From positions 1 through 49,251 of IMG/VR virus record IMGVR_UViG_3300037156_000045: 49,251 bases of DNA. One strand, given 5' to 3'. The position numbers and the translations under genes are program-made. Source of the stretch: a virus. The notes under the pieces are model-generated. The model saw only the letters and a list, made by a program, of their open reading frames with translations, was not told the origin of the DNA and made no database searches. Shown here piece by piece: positions 1-6,514 of this stretch (positions are counted from its first letter, which is position 1; each line of letters begins with the position of its first letter).

Positions 1-180
1 CGAAGCTGCACGACTCGCCGAACCTGCACGACCTGACGAAGCTGCACCACCCGCCGAAGCTGCACAACTTGCCGAAGCTGCACGACTCGCCGAAGCTGCA
101 CCCCACGCTGAAGCTGCACCCCACGCCGAAGCTGCACGACTCGCCGAAGCTGCACGACTTGCCGAAGCTGCACGACTCGC
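1..180. repeat. Ten tandem copies of an 18-bp coding repeat
   Basis: Ten consecutive 18-bp units related to CGAAGCTGCACGACTCGC, differing at a few positions. Eighteen bases equal six codons, so gain or loss of a unit keeps the reading frame and only changes the length of the repeat protein. There are no unique spacers, so this is not a CRISPR array. Confidence 0.9.
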
Positions 181-280
181 CGAACTTTTTAATCGACGAG
201 TAGTCCGTATTACCCGGACACTGTTTACGCTCGTCTACGGTCGGCAAAGCATCAAATTCTATTTGTGTAATTTGTTTCAT
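1..280 (-). CDS. Hexapeptide-repeat protein, 3' end outside window
   Basis: Open reading frame read leftward from an ATG at 280, with the Shine-Dalgarno sequence AAGGAGA about 7 bases upstream, and still open at the left edge. After a unique N-terminus of about 33 residues (starting MKQITQIEFDALPTV) it becomes a run of six-residue units close to F-G-E-S-C-S, with Cys and Ser fixed and the charged positions variable. Such hexapeptide runs suggest a regular beta-solenoid. Repeat proteins of this general kind occur as hypothetical proteins in phages. It directly follows the small membrane protein gene at 295-423. Function unknown; the C-terminus cannot be seen. Confidence 0.72.
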   Translation of the reverse strand, partial: MKQITQIEFDALPTVDERKQCPGNTDYSSIKKFGESCSFGKSCSFGESCSFGVGCSFSVGCSFGESCSFGKLCSFGGWCSFVRSCRFGESCSF

Positions 281-294
281 CAGTCATCTCCTTA

Positions 295-423
295 TCAGTA
301 TCTCAACAGCAAACTCAACACGATCCACGCCACGAATGCCCACACAGCCAGCTCGCGGGTGCCGTCCCGGTATCCACCCGAGGTGAACGGTATGTCCAAG
401 CGCTTAGGTTGCCTCGACATCAT
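295..423 (-). CDS. Small single-pass membrane protein (42 aa)
   Basis: ATG at 423 overlaps the TGA of the preceding gene (ATGA), a translational coupling arrangement. The product has a polar N-terminal half and a hydrophobic C-terminal segment (ELAVWAFVAWIVLSLLL) long enough for one membrane span, ending RY. The stop is followed after a few bases by the Shine-Dalgarno of the gene at 1-280, so the three genes form one operon. No family recognised; small phage membrane proteins can be lysis, exclusion or signalling factors, but nothing here decides. Confidence 0.6.
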   Translation of the reverse strand: MMSRQPKRLDIPFTSGGYRDGTRELAVWAFVAWIVLSLLLRY

Positions 424-626
424 TCGTCTCCCGTAGGAATACACACGGCCAGGTCGAGCATATCGGTACACTCGATCTCCTGCGGCTCGCTGTCAACGCT
501 CGGCATTGGTGTCTCGGTTCGATGCAACCGTGGGGCGACAACCGTGGGGTGTCCGCCAGACACGGGGTGTATGTAAAACTCTGGGAACGGCCAGTGGCCA
601 GCACCACTGCTGTGACTGTGACTCAT
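420..626 (-). CDS. Hypothetical protein (68 aa)
   Basis: ATG at 626 preceded by a strong Shine-Dalgarno (GGAGGAT) at good spacing. The product begins MSHSHSSGAGHW, is rich in His, Pro and Ser, and ends in an acidic tail (PTGDE). No domain is recognised. It is coupled by ATGA overlap to the membrane protein gene at 295-423 and lies just downstream of 630-1067. The good ribosome binding site and the coupling support it as a real gene. Confidence 0.62.
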   Translation of the reverse strand: MSHSHSSGAGHWPFPEFYIHPVSGGHPTVVAPRLHRTETPMPSVDSEPQEIECTDMLDLAVCIPTGDE

Positions 627-629
627 GGT

Positions 630-1067
630 TTATATCCTCCGTGATTTACGCAACGCTACGCTCAAGTTACCCTGTTTGACGCCAAACTTTTCCGCCGCTT
701 GCACCTGGGTGCGGCCAGATCCTGCCTGCAGCCACAGCACGGCCTGCTGCATGGTACTCGCTCCGGCACCGCTTGTGGTATCTGGTGCGCACGGTGTCTC
801 GCCAGCTGGCAACTCGATCCAGTACCCGACGCGGCGCCGTGCGCTGACCGGGTAGATCGTCCAGTCGTGCAGGATGCGCTCGTCCTCATCGTAATATCGG
901 ACGCGCTGCTGTGCCAGGTTGCACTCGCCGACGGGCGGCATGGCGGTGTAGCGATCGTCGTGCGCTACAACGAATTGGCTATAACCCCAAGCGCTTAGGT
1001 TCGCGTGCAGTGCTTGCCACTCGGGGCTGGCAGCTGGCAGGTCGAAATGGTGGATTATGTGGGTCAT
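630..1067 (-). CDS. Protein with C-terminal helix-turn-helix-like segment (145 aa)
   Basis: The ATG at 1067 overlaps the stop of the upstream gene (ATGA); an in-frame ATG at 1076 would add three residues, and neither has a clear Shine-Dalgarno. The N-terminal two thirds are unrecognised. The last ~45 residues (around QAAEKFGVKQGNLSVALRK) look like a helix-turn-helix of the kind in plasmid KorA/TrfB regulators. The product of 5108-5590 ends in a similar segment (QAAACARFKCSQSNFKV), so the two may be diverged paralogues. Possible DNA-binding regulator; inferred from pattern only. Confidence 0.7.
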   Translation of the reverse strand: MTHIIHHFDLPAASPEWQALHANLSAWGYSQFVVAHDDRYTAMPPVGECNLAQQRVRYYDEDERILHDWTIYPVSARRRVGYWIELPAGETPCAPDTTSGAGASTMQQAVLWLQAGSGRTQVQAAEKFGVKQGNLSVALRKSRRI

Positions 1068-1306
1068 GACATGCACTCACGGGCCAGAATTGCGCCTTCA
1101 TAGTCAGCATCATCAACCAGGGCCATCGTGCGCTTGAACGGTGCGTAGGACTGGGCGCCGATTGCGACATACTCGGTCCATTCGCGCTCGATATGCACGC
1201 GGCCGGGATTGTCGGCAATTGCCTGGCGCATGTCATCGGTAACTCGTAAGCGCAATCCGCCGGCATTCGTGTCTTTGATTGTCTGGATCAATTTTTCAAT
1301 TTTCAT
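1064..1306 (-). CDS. Hypothetical protein (80 aa)
   Basis: The start was set at ATG 1306 (MKIEKLIQTIK) because GAGGAGAAC lies at correct spacing; a longer in-frame start at 1342 has no such site. The product is a mixed charged protein with no recognised domain. It overlaps the next gene by ATGA. Just upstream lie two operator-like dyads (1330-1378), so this gene is the one most directly placed to be controlled by them. Confidence 0.7.
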   Translation of the reverse strand: MKIEKLIQTIKDTNAGGLRLRVTDDMRQAIADNPGRVHIEREWTEYVAIGAQSYAPFKRTMALVDDADYEGAILARECMS

Positions 1307-1329
1307 GGTCGTTCTCCTCAGTTTGTGTT

Positions 1330-1378
1330 GGTTAGTGCTCACTGACCTTGCGGCTCGGTCAGTTAGTGCTTACTAACC
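1330..1378. promoter_or_regulatory. Pair of operator-like dyad repeats
   Basis: Two near-palindromes, GGTTAGTGCTCACTGACC (1330-1347) and GTTAGTGCTTACTAACC (1362-1378), lie directly upstream of the leftward gene starting at 1306. Related elements occur at 6035-6055, 6231-6247 and 6272-6290, inside the divergent control region. The pairs ACTGACC/GGTCAGT can also form a 7-bp hairpin with a 9-base loop. A common regulator binding both places is inferred. Confidence 0.55.
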
Positions 1379-1501
1379 TTTCGGCTATTACCTGCCCGGA
1401 CCGGTACGGCATACCCGGCGATACTGTTTAAACTGGCCACAGCAGGCCGTTTGTTATATGCCGATATACCCTAACCCATGCCGGGCTGTTTTAAGGGCAT
1501 C

Positions 1502-1648
1502 CTATGCAAGATACCGGGCAAAGGTCCATTGCTCTATCCGCGTATATTGCGACGGCCGGCCGCAAATACTGACCACTAGCGCACCCCTTACGGTATAGCG
1601 CACACGGGCGGCCGCGGTAATGCTTAGGTACTTGTTAAATTTATCCAT
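1502..1648 (-). CDS. Small basic hypothetical protein (48 aa)
   Basis: ATG at 1648 with the purine-rich Shine-Dalgarno GAGGGAG upstream. The product begins MDKFNKYLSITAAARVRY and is basic, without a clear membrane span or domain. It follows the gene at 1670-1918 by about 20 bases in the same direction. Support is the ribosome binding site, operon position and an open frame in an otherwise empty stretch; function unknown. Confidence 0.5.
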   Translation of the reverse strand: MDKFNKYLSITAAARVRYTVRGALVVSICGRPSQYTRIEQWTFARYLA

Positions 1649-1669
1649 GATGCTTACTCCCTCGTTTGA

Positions 1670-1918
1670 TTAATACTCGAATTCCAGGCCGTCAAGCGGG
1701 CTATATAACGCATAGTCACTGTGCGTATCGTGTAACCAGCTAACGGACAAGCGCGCAAGATTATCGGCATGCGCGCTGCAGGTAATCCGCACATATAAAG
1801 GGCGCGGATTGTATTCTTTAGAACAGGCCAGTATTTCAAGCGCACCGGACCGCATGCAGGTAAGGCCGCGTTTCTTGAGCATGCGAAGGGCGGCCGTTAG
1901 GGCTTTATGTTGTGCCAT
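1670..1918 (-). CDS. Hypothetical protein (82 aa)
   Basis: ATG at 1918 preceded by GGGGGAA. The product starts MAQHKALTAALRMLKKRG, a basic amphipathic helix, and ends with an acidic aromatic tail (GLEFEY). No family recognised. It starts 2 bases after the stop of 1920-2300 and belongs to the same leftward operon of small genes. Confidence 0.65.
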   Translation of the reverse strand: MAQHKALTAALRMLKKRGLTCMRSGALEILACSKEYNPRPLYVRITCSAHADNLARLSVSWLHDTHSDYALYSPLDGLEFEY

Positions 1919-1919
1919 G

Positions 1920-2300
1920 TTATTCCCCCAAGTAATAATAAATTGCGCCGGATATCCCCTCGAACAGGCAACCCGATACCTGCCCGGCTTCGGATTGTTC
2001 CTGATATTCTGCCCATGTATCGGCGCCCTTTTCGCAAATGTCGCCGGATATCAGCTGAATAAAAAGGGCATTTAATTCGTTATCAGTCCATGCGGCAATT
2101 TCTGCAGCATCCCAACCACCCGACGCACGGGCCCATGCGCGCATTGCATCCAGTTTGTCGGCGTTATCCAACAGGTTAAAATCTGCCTCTTTTGCCGCAT
2201 TCCAGGTAATAGCGCCGGCATTGTCGCCCAGCTCTGCCTTACTGGCTGAGTATGTCGCCGGATCTGCTACGGTGTAAAATTCGGTTATATTGATTTCCAT
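1920..2300 (-). CDS. Conserved-type acidic hypothetical protein (126 aa)
   Basis: ATG at 2300 with GAGGGGAAT as ribosome binding site. The product is acidic and rich in Ala, Trp and Tyr. Its middle segment, around WDAAEIAAWTDNELNALF followed by IQLISGDI, resembles accessory proteins I remember from phages and plasmids of Proteobacteria, but I cannot name the family. It is packed with neighbours 1670-1918 and 2319-2582. A role in early takeover or antidefence would fit the position but is not shown. Confidence 0.7.
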   Translation of the reverse strand: MEINITEFYTVADPATYSASKAELGDNAGAITWNAAKEADFNLLDNADKLDAMRAWARASGGWDAAEIAAWTDNELNALFIQLISGDICEKGADTWAEYQEQSEAGQVSGCLFEGISGAIYYYLGE

Positions 2301-2318
2301 GGTATTCCCCTCAAAAAA

Positions 2319-2582
2319 TTATGACGCGGATCCGAACGGGTAGAACGTGATAAAACAGACTTGGCACATTCCCCGAGGGCGCAATGTGATGCAGTCGCCA
2401 TCATTCTCAACAATGCAGCGCACGCCATTCCAGCCAATTGCCTTTTTAACCCGGCGAATTGCTGCAAGGTCTGAATAATTTTCGCCTTCTTTGCTGGGTG
2501 CAATACCGCGGCGCACCCATGAATAATTTGCTTCACCGCCAAAAGTGTCGGTTACTTCATACTGTATCTGCGTCGTTATCAT
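2319..2582 (-). CDS. Hypothetical protein, plasmid/phage accessory type (87 aa)
   Basis: ATG at 2582 with GAGAGGAA upstream. The N-terminus contains VTDTFGGEANYSWVRRG and the C-terminus RPRGMCQVCFITF with a CxxC pair. This VTDTFGGEANY..W pattern recalls small conserved proteins of proteobacterial plasmids and phages with no assigned function (memory of the pattern, not a search). It sits in the leftward small-gene operon between 1920-2300 and 2602-2757. Confidence 0.72.
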   Translation of the reverse strand: MITTQIQYEVTDTFGGEANYSWVRRGIAPSKEGENYSDLAAIRRVKKAIGWNGVRCIVENDGDCITLRPRGMCQVCFITFYPFGSAS

Positions 2583-2601
2583 TTTAAATTCCTCTCAAAA
2601 T

Positions 2602-2757
2602 TTAATGCACTGTGCATGCGTCAGAACAATCAGGCCGGCCATACATGCCGCGCACCCGTTCGTTTAATTCGCGATATTCCCGGCGGTATTCTGTAGGGGG
2701 TAGGGTTTGGATTCGGTCCATTTCTGCTAGGACTAGCTGCAGGATGTATTGGGACAT
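2602..2757 (-). CDS. Small hypothetical protein (51 aa)
   Basis: The ATG at 2757 directly abuts the TAA of the upstream gene, and GGGGG in the end of that gene serves as ribosome binding site. The product begins MSQYILQLVLAEMDRI, continues with an Arg/Glu-rich middle (EYRREYRELNERVRG), and ends with two Cys. It looks like a small helical protein; function unknown. Confidence 0.6.
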   Translation of the reverse strand: MSQYILQLVLAEMDRIQTLPPTEYRREYRELNERVRGMYGRPDCSDACTVH

Positions 2758-3342
2758 TTAAACCCCCTTCAGCACATAGCATTCAAAAACGACATAAAAT
2801 TGCGAATGTTCAGCAATGCGGAAAATTACACTTTCGGCGCCGGCGGCAATTGCCTTTTTGGTGAATTCTTGCGGATTATCCGTTTGGCCCGCATGAAATC
2901 CGTTTTCGAGATGATCCGCAAACAGCTCGTACCCTTGCGTGATTATGTCTTCAGGTGTTATCCAGTCAGGTACTGCTGACATAATGTAGTGCTCGCCATA
3001 AATTGCGCATTCATCAATCCAGGCACTAATGTCGTCATCTGGCGTGAGTACATAACCGTCGCAATAACGTACCGCGCAAACCCAGTCATAGCTGTTAGGA
3101 CTAGTCCGCCAGGCCTTGTCGTTATCGTAATCGATGTACCATTCATCGGACCATTCTAGAGAATACCCAGCATCTTCGAGGTAATCTTGCACCTCGCGTG
3201 ATATGGGGTTCCAGTCAGCAAAGAGGATGCCCGCTTCTGGATCGTTGTAGCCACGTTCACCGTATGCCGTGCAAGATTCCATGTAGTTATTATCCTGCAG
3301 GTGTTTAATGATAATTGCTGTACGCTTGTCGGTTATATGCAT
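2758..3342 (-). CDS. Acidic Trp/Tyr-rich conserved hypothetical protein (194 aa)
   Basis: ATG at 3342 with AAAGGGAGC upstream. The product is acidic, with many Asp, Trp and Tyr, for example DWNPISREVQDYLEDAGY followed by a DEWYIDYDND stretch. Charge-rich, DNA-mimic-like composition is common among phage and plasmid antirestriction proteins, but no defining motif is visible, so this is only a possibility. It lies in the operon 3344-3820 / 2758-3342 / 2602-2757, which starts from the promoter at 3870-3897. Confidence 0.75.
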   Translation of the reverse strand: MHITDKRTAIIIKHLQDNNYMESCTAYGERGYNDPEAGILFADWNPISREVQDYLEDAGYSLEWSDEWYIDYDNDKAWRTSPNSYDWVCAVRYCDGYVLTPDDDISAWIDECAIYGEHYIMSAVPDWITPEDIITQGYELFADHLENGFHAGQTDNPQEFTKKAIAAGAESVIFRIAEHSQFYVVFECYVLKGV

Positions 3343-3343
3343 T

Positions 3344-3820
3344 TTATTTGCTCCCTTTCAACGCCTTCAAAGTTGCAACACAATCCGCCTTTTGTTTCGC
3401 AACTTTTGCGCGCAGTGTCGCCGTCAGATTGTCGCACGCCACCTGCGAGTCCATCCATGCGCACAGTTCGCTATATTCACGGTCTGCACTCTTTGCAGAC
3501 TTATGCCATACGTCGCGATCCGAAACGACAGTGCCAAAGACATCGAACAGAACGTTGCGACGTTCGCGCGGGCCGGTAAAGGATCCGTGAGGCATGGATT
3601 CTTGAATAAGGCAATAGAATCCATGATGAGACGTTATGCAGCGCAAAATGCGGCATTTAAAGCCCTTCAGGGTTGCGTCGTCAACGTAATGTGTGCGGCC
3701 GTCTAATGCACGCTGTGCGCGCGGCAATGCATAGCTGCTATCGTCGCGCATGGGGTAAGTGCCGAAGGCCTTTAATGCCGATACCAGGCGGGCCGTTTTT
3801 GCATTGTCAATGATTGTCAT
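3344..3820 (-). CDS. Basic hypothetical protein (158 aa)
   Basis: The start was put at ATG 3820 because AAAGGAAA lies at proper distance; an upstream ATG at 3838 overlaps that site. The product begins MTIIDNAKTARLVSALKAFG and ends in a Lys/Ala-rich helix. No domain recognised. It is the first gene downstream of a near-perfect sigma70 promoter (3870-3897) and so probably strongly expressed early in infection. Confidence 0.72.
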   Translation of the reverse strand: MTIIDNAKTARLVSALKAFGTYPMRDDSSYALPRAQRALDGRTHYVDDATLKGFKCRILRCITSHHGFYCLIQESMPHGSFTGPRERRNVLFDVFGTVVSDRDVWHKSAKSADREYSELCAWMDSQVACDNLTATLRAKVAKQKADCVATLKALKGSK

Positions 3821-3869
3821 GATGTAGTTTCCTTTCAATTTTACCGCTATGTCGCGCGGTATGGTTGCA

Positions 3870-3897
3870 ATTATATGTATATATCTAACGGTGTCAA
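3870..3897 (-). promoter_or_regulatory. Consensus sigma70 promoter (leftward)
   Basis: Reading leftward, TTGACA (3897-3892), a 16-base spacer and TATAAT (3875-3870): both hexamers are exact consensus. It lies about 50 bases upstream of the gene starting at 3820. A strong constitutive early promoter is inferred. Confidence 0.85.
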
Positions 3898-3905
3898 TCT
3901 ATTTG

Positions 3906-4316
3906 TTAATCAGTACACAATGCCTTGCACAGCAAAGCGGCTTCACTGTCATCAATTGCCGTGCGGATCGAATCTGCCCATACCGCGGCATTTTCCCCTA
4001 TCAGGCGGTATCCCTTGCCCGTGCGCTTCTTTTGGACTATCAGGGAGCCGTCAGCCATGGCGCAAGCTACGTATGTGCCATTTTCAAAAATTACGGCGCT
4101 GGGCGGGGTGATCCTTTCCAGATAACAGGCCTTGCGGTTATTGCCGTTCGCATTGTCCCATTTGTAAAATGCGTCAAGATCCGCGCATACGGGCGATACC
4201 GCCAAAAATTCACCAGTCGCTTGCCAGTGGGCGGTATCAAAAATAAAACAGCCCTTTTGGCCTGTTGTAACGTCCACGCATTGGATCGCGTAATTTGTTA
4301 GGCATGCCACAATCAT
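3906..4316 (-). CDS. Hypothetical protein (136 aa)
   Basis: ATG at 4316 overlaps the TGA of the small gene at 4313-4420 (ATGA), with AAGGGGGA just upstream; a GTG two codons in is better spaced from that site and could be the real start. The product starts MIVACLTNYAIQCV and is beta-rich with scattered Cys. No family recognised. It ends just before the promoter at 3870-3897, which starts the next transcription unit. Confidence 0.68.
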   Translation of the reverse strand: MIVACLTNYAIQCVDVTTGQKGCFIFDTAHWQATGEFLAVSPVCADLDAFYKWDNANGNNRKACYLERITPPSAVIFENGTYVACAMADGSLIVQKKRTGKGYRLIGENAAVWADSIRTAIDDSEAALLCKALCTD

Positions 4317-4420
4317 TCCCCCTTAACGTATGAATAAATTTTTACCCCAGCCACGGCTGCCACAAATGGCGCCGTCATTGCCAGCATAGCGAATACAAAT
4401 AATGCGGTTGAGTATGTCAT
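4313..4420 (-). CDS. Tiny membrane protein (35 aa)
   Basis: ATG at 4420 preceded by AAAGGGAGC. The product begins MTYSTALFVFAMLAMTAPFV and is hydrophobic for about 25 residues, then ends polar (IYSYVKGE): one membrane span. Its stop overlaps the next gene start (ATGA). Tiny single-span proteins of this type often occur in phage early operons; function unknown. Confidence 0.55.
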   Translation of the reverse strand: MTYSTALFVFAMLAMTAPFVAAVAGVKIYSYVKGE

Positions 4421-4433
4421 TTTTGAGCTCCCT

Positions 4434-4553
4434 TTAATATACGTCGTGTGCGGCCATAGCGGCCAATTGCGCTTGTTTTACCTGTTCAATGCGGATCAAT
4501 TCCTCGAGTGTTACCAGAACAGTCCTACCGTTACTGTCTGTTGTTTTAAACAT
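4434..4553 (-). CDS. Tiny hypothetical protein (39 aa)
   Basis: ATG at 4553 with AAGAGGTGA as ribosome binding site. The product begins MFKTTDSNGRTVLVTLEELI and continues as a Gln/Ala-rich helix. Short spacing to 4313-4420 and 4571-4744 supports one operon. No function can be given. Confidence 0.52.
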   Translation of the reverse strand: MFKTTDSNGRTVLVTLEELIRIEQVKQAQLAAMAAHDVY

Positions 4554-4570
4554 GATGTCACCTCTTTAAG

Positions 4571-4744
4571 TTATGCCGCTATCAAGTCTAGCTGCAGCAT
4601 CAATTCCCGTTTGAATGGGCGATTAGGGGAGGATTCGCAAATTGTTATGATGCGCATCATTTCTGGAAAGTCTTCAGCCTGTACTGCAGCGTCATACTTT
4701 GCCACCCATTCGGCGACTATTTGCTTTGTTTTTGCGTCAATCAT
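4571..4744 (-). CDS. Small helical hypothetical protein (57 aa)
   Basis: The start was set at ATG 4744 (MIDAKTKQIVAEWVAKYD) because TGAGGA is well placed; a start at 4780 lacks one. The product is predicted helical and acidic at its centre. It lies between the genes at 4765-4923 and 4434-4553 in the operon from the promoter at 4962-4990. Confidence 0.6.
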   Translation of the reverse strand: MIDAKTKQIVAEWVAKYDAAVQAEDFPEMMRIITICESSPNRPFKRELMLQLDLIAA

Positions 4745-4764
4745 TTTATCTGATTCCTCAGTTA

Positions 4765-4923
4765 TTAAAGAATTGCGCACTTTGGCGCCTTGCTCAAGTC
4801 TGCAACATAGATACCTGATGCCGTGCGGCGATACGCACCGCTTTTAACCAGTGCGGGACCGCTATGTCCAAACTTTGCTGCTGCTGCTATCAGTGCTGCT
4901 GTGCTGTTGTATACGTGTGCCAT
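4765..4923 (-). CDS. Small hypothetical protein (52 aa)
   Basis: ATG at 4923 preceded by AAGGAG at good spacing. The product begins MAHVYNSTAALIAAAAKFG and ends KAPKCAIL. It is the first gene after the sigma70-type promoter at 4962-4990, about 40 bases away. No domain recognised; the promoter and ribosome binding site make it a convincing small gene. Confidence 0.6.
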   Translation of the reverse strand: MAHVYNSTAALIAAAAKFGHSGPALVKSGAYRRTASGIYVADLSKAPKCAIL

Positions 4924-4961
4924 GATGTCTGCTCCTTGGGTTGTTTTGTTTCGATGTCTGC

Positions 4962-4990
4962 ATAGTATATATCGGCATATAACGTGTCAA
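4962..4990 (-). promoter_or_regulatory. Sigma70-type promoter (leftward)
   Basis: Leftward TTGACA (4990-4985), a 17-base spacer and TACTAT (4967-4962). It serves the operon that begins at 4923. The spacer contains GTTATATGCCGATATA, which also occurs in the other orientation at about 1453-1468; a shared operator is possible but unproven. Confidence 0.8.
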
Positions 4991-5107
4991 GCGAATTGAT
5001 AGATATATCGCAACTATTTTATTAAGTACTTGATTATGGGCGAATCTATTTTACAATTATTTTACATTTGACGCAGATAGGGGTACGTTTGCACCCCGTC
5101 CGGCCAT

Positions 5108-5590
5108 TTATATCAACTTGCCGCGCGCAAGTAATCGATCCCTGGTGACTTTGAAATTACTTTGCGAACATTTGAACCGTGCGCACGCTGCAGCTTGACT
5201 GCCACCGTGTATATGATGGTATAGCACGGCCTGGAATAGCTTACTAGGCGCGTCGCCCTTTGGTGGACTAGCTGGCAGCCATGCTGGGCGAGTAGCGCCC
5301 CCAACAGGCATAGCGCACATTATCGCCTCAGGTGGCAGAATTACATAGTAACCGGCCCTTATATTTTCCTCGCTGGCATACTCGCACCAATCATAAATTG
5401 CCTCAAATGTGCTCTCCTCCATTCTAAAATACGTAAAATCGGCAAGCGCGCGGTATCCTAATTTTTTAGGACGATCATTTGAGAATTGCAAAGGGCGAAA
5501 TTCTGCCCTAAATTTTGCGCACATTGCCGCATAAATTGTCGCGTGCACCCTATTGGTCAAATCATATTTGTAATGTTGTATCACGTACAT
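5108..5590 (-). CDS. Protein with C-terminal helix-turn-helix-like segment (160 aa)
   Basis: ATG at 5590 with AAGGAGA upstream. The N-terminal part is unrecognised. The C-terminal ~45 residues contain GGSQAAACARFKCSQSNFKV followed by a basic helix, similar in layout to the end of the product of 630-1067. A DNA-binding role is plausible, and its place as the first leftward gene beside the divergent control region fits a regulator. No further leftward gene follows for about 180 bases, where the next promoter lies. Confidence 0.72.
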   Translation of the reverse strand: MYVIQHYKYDLTNRVHATIYAAMCAKFRAEFRPLQFSNDRPKKLGYRALADFTYFRMEESTFEAIYDWCEYASEENIRAGYYVILPPEAIMCAMPVGGATRPAWLPASPPKGDAPSKLFQAVLYHHIHGGSQAAACARFKCSQSNFKVTRDRLLARGKLI

Positions 5591-5723
5591 TTTGATTCTC
5601 CTTAATAATTAACAGATTAACAATAACCAACCCCGTACCCTACACAACCTATACTGTCTACTCCTCCCACTGATTCTAACATGTATGTAACATTCTATGT
5701 GTGTATCTTACTACATACAATCT

Positions 5724-5751
5724 ATTATACATACTACTTACTAGACAACAA
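5724..5751 (-). promoter_or_regulatory. Possible leftward promoter
   Basis: Leftward TTGTTG (5751-5746), a 16-base spacer and an exact TATAAT (5729-5724), about 130 bases upstream of the gene starting at 5590. The -35 element is poor, so an activator or an alternative start is possible. Confidence 0.42.
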
Positions 5752-6034
5752 ATTAATATGGGGTTATAGGTTACAGGTTGATAATGGTTATCAAAGCCAA
5801 TAAATACGGGCTTTTCTGTTTACCCCCTCAATGCGAGAAATAACACCCCGATACCCCACTGCCTGAAATAACGGATTAAATTGCCAGGATCGGCCCCAAT
5901 TAGCAGCATTTTTGGAACGGTCAGGGCGTGTGCAGCGTCAATCTGTGCTAGTCGCAAATGCCCGCGCGGCAAAATTCCCGTCAAAAATTGCTAACTCTTT
6001 GATTTTAAAGTTGTCGACAATTTTACCCAAATTT

Positions 6035-6055
6035 GTTAGTAAGCACTCACTAACC
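6035..6055. repeat. Operator-like dyad in control region
   Basis: GTTAGTAAGCACTCACTAAC followed by C: the halves GTTAGT and ACTAAC are inverted and share the AGCACT core with the elements at 1330-1378. This 21-bp copy lies about 8 bases before the DnaA-box-like sequence. Confidence 0.5.
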
Positions 6056-6230
6056 TACAAAGTTATCAACAAGCCCTATTTTTCCCTTAATAAACAATGC
6101 ATTTAACATAATGACCATTATGCCGCACAAATTGCGCTCTATATAAAACAATGGGTTAGCGTGTCGCTGCTCAAAATTTGAGCAAAATTGCGCACTGGCT
6201 GTGCTATCGACCAGGCAGATTGATCCATGC

Positions 6231-6290
6231 CGTGAGTGTTCACTAGCAGGCAAACTCACGCCCACATTGGATTGTGAGTGCTCACTAACC
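6231..6290. repeat. Two further operator-like dyads
   Basis: CGTGAGTGTTCACTAGC (6231-6247) and TTGTGAGTGCTCACTAACC (6272-6290) share the GTGAGTG.TCACTA core with the elements at 1330-1378 and 6035-6055. They lie 160-220 bases upstream of the rightward promoter at 6449-6478. Confidence 0.5.
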
Positions 6291-6448
6291 CAAGCGGTCA
6301 AAAACCCTATGCGCATTGTGGTTTCGGCCCGCCCCCACCCCTCGAAAAATTCTGGCAATTTTTTCAGAATTGAAAATGACCCTATAAGTTAGTCGGGTAT
6401 TCGGCGCCACCCGTACGGCCCGCACGGTAGCAATTTGCCGAAGGGGGC

Positions 6449-6478
6449 TTGACAATCTGCTACGAACCGAATTACGAT
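6449..6478 (+). promoter_or_regulatory. Rightward promoter ahead of the terminase region
   Basis: TTGACA (6449-6454), an 18-base spacer and TACGAT (6473-6478). A start about 7 bases downstream would give a leader of some 30 bases before the ATG at 6515. The -10 matches four of six consensus bases. Confidence 0.55.
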
Positions 6479-6514
6479 TGCGGCAATTTCAACGATCCAG
6501 CAGGACGAACCGCC

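Larger units (their letters stand above)
5591..6514. other. Divergent non-coding control region
   Basis: No convincing gene lies in these ~920 bases between the leftward gene starting at 5590 and the rightward gene starting at 6515. The left third is AT-rich with repeated TACATAC-like words. The rest holds operator-like dyads (6035-6055, 6231-6290), a 10-bp palindrome TTGTCGACAA (6011-6020), a 15-bp palindrome GCTCAAAATTTGAGC (6169-6183) and one DnaA-box-like TTATCAACA (6063-6071). It probably contains the divergent early and late control sites and might hold a replication origin; the latter is a guess. Confidence 0.6.

Noticed and set aside
1-180. Possible CRISPR array
   Set aside because: The 18-bp units follow each other without unique spacers and lie in frame within a coding sequence; the same holds for 46605-46856.
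5080-5097. GGGGT/ACCCC hairpin after the leftward gene at 5108-5590
   Set aside because: The stem is only five base pairs and no T run follows on the minus strand, so it is not claimed as a terminator.
5793-5816. Terminator-like AAAGCC/GGCTTT hairpin
   Set aside because: Six-base stem with a 10-base loop and a broken T run; it is not at the end of a gene on that strand.
5912-6358. Two open frames in the divergent control region (64 codons plus, 102 codons minus)
   Set aside because: Both rely on TTG starts without ribosome binding sites and run through palindromes and operator-like repeats.
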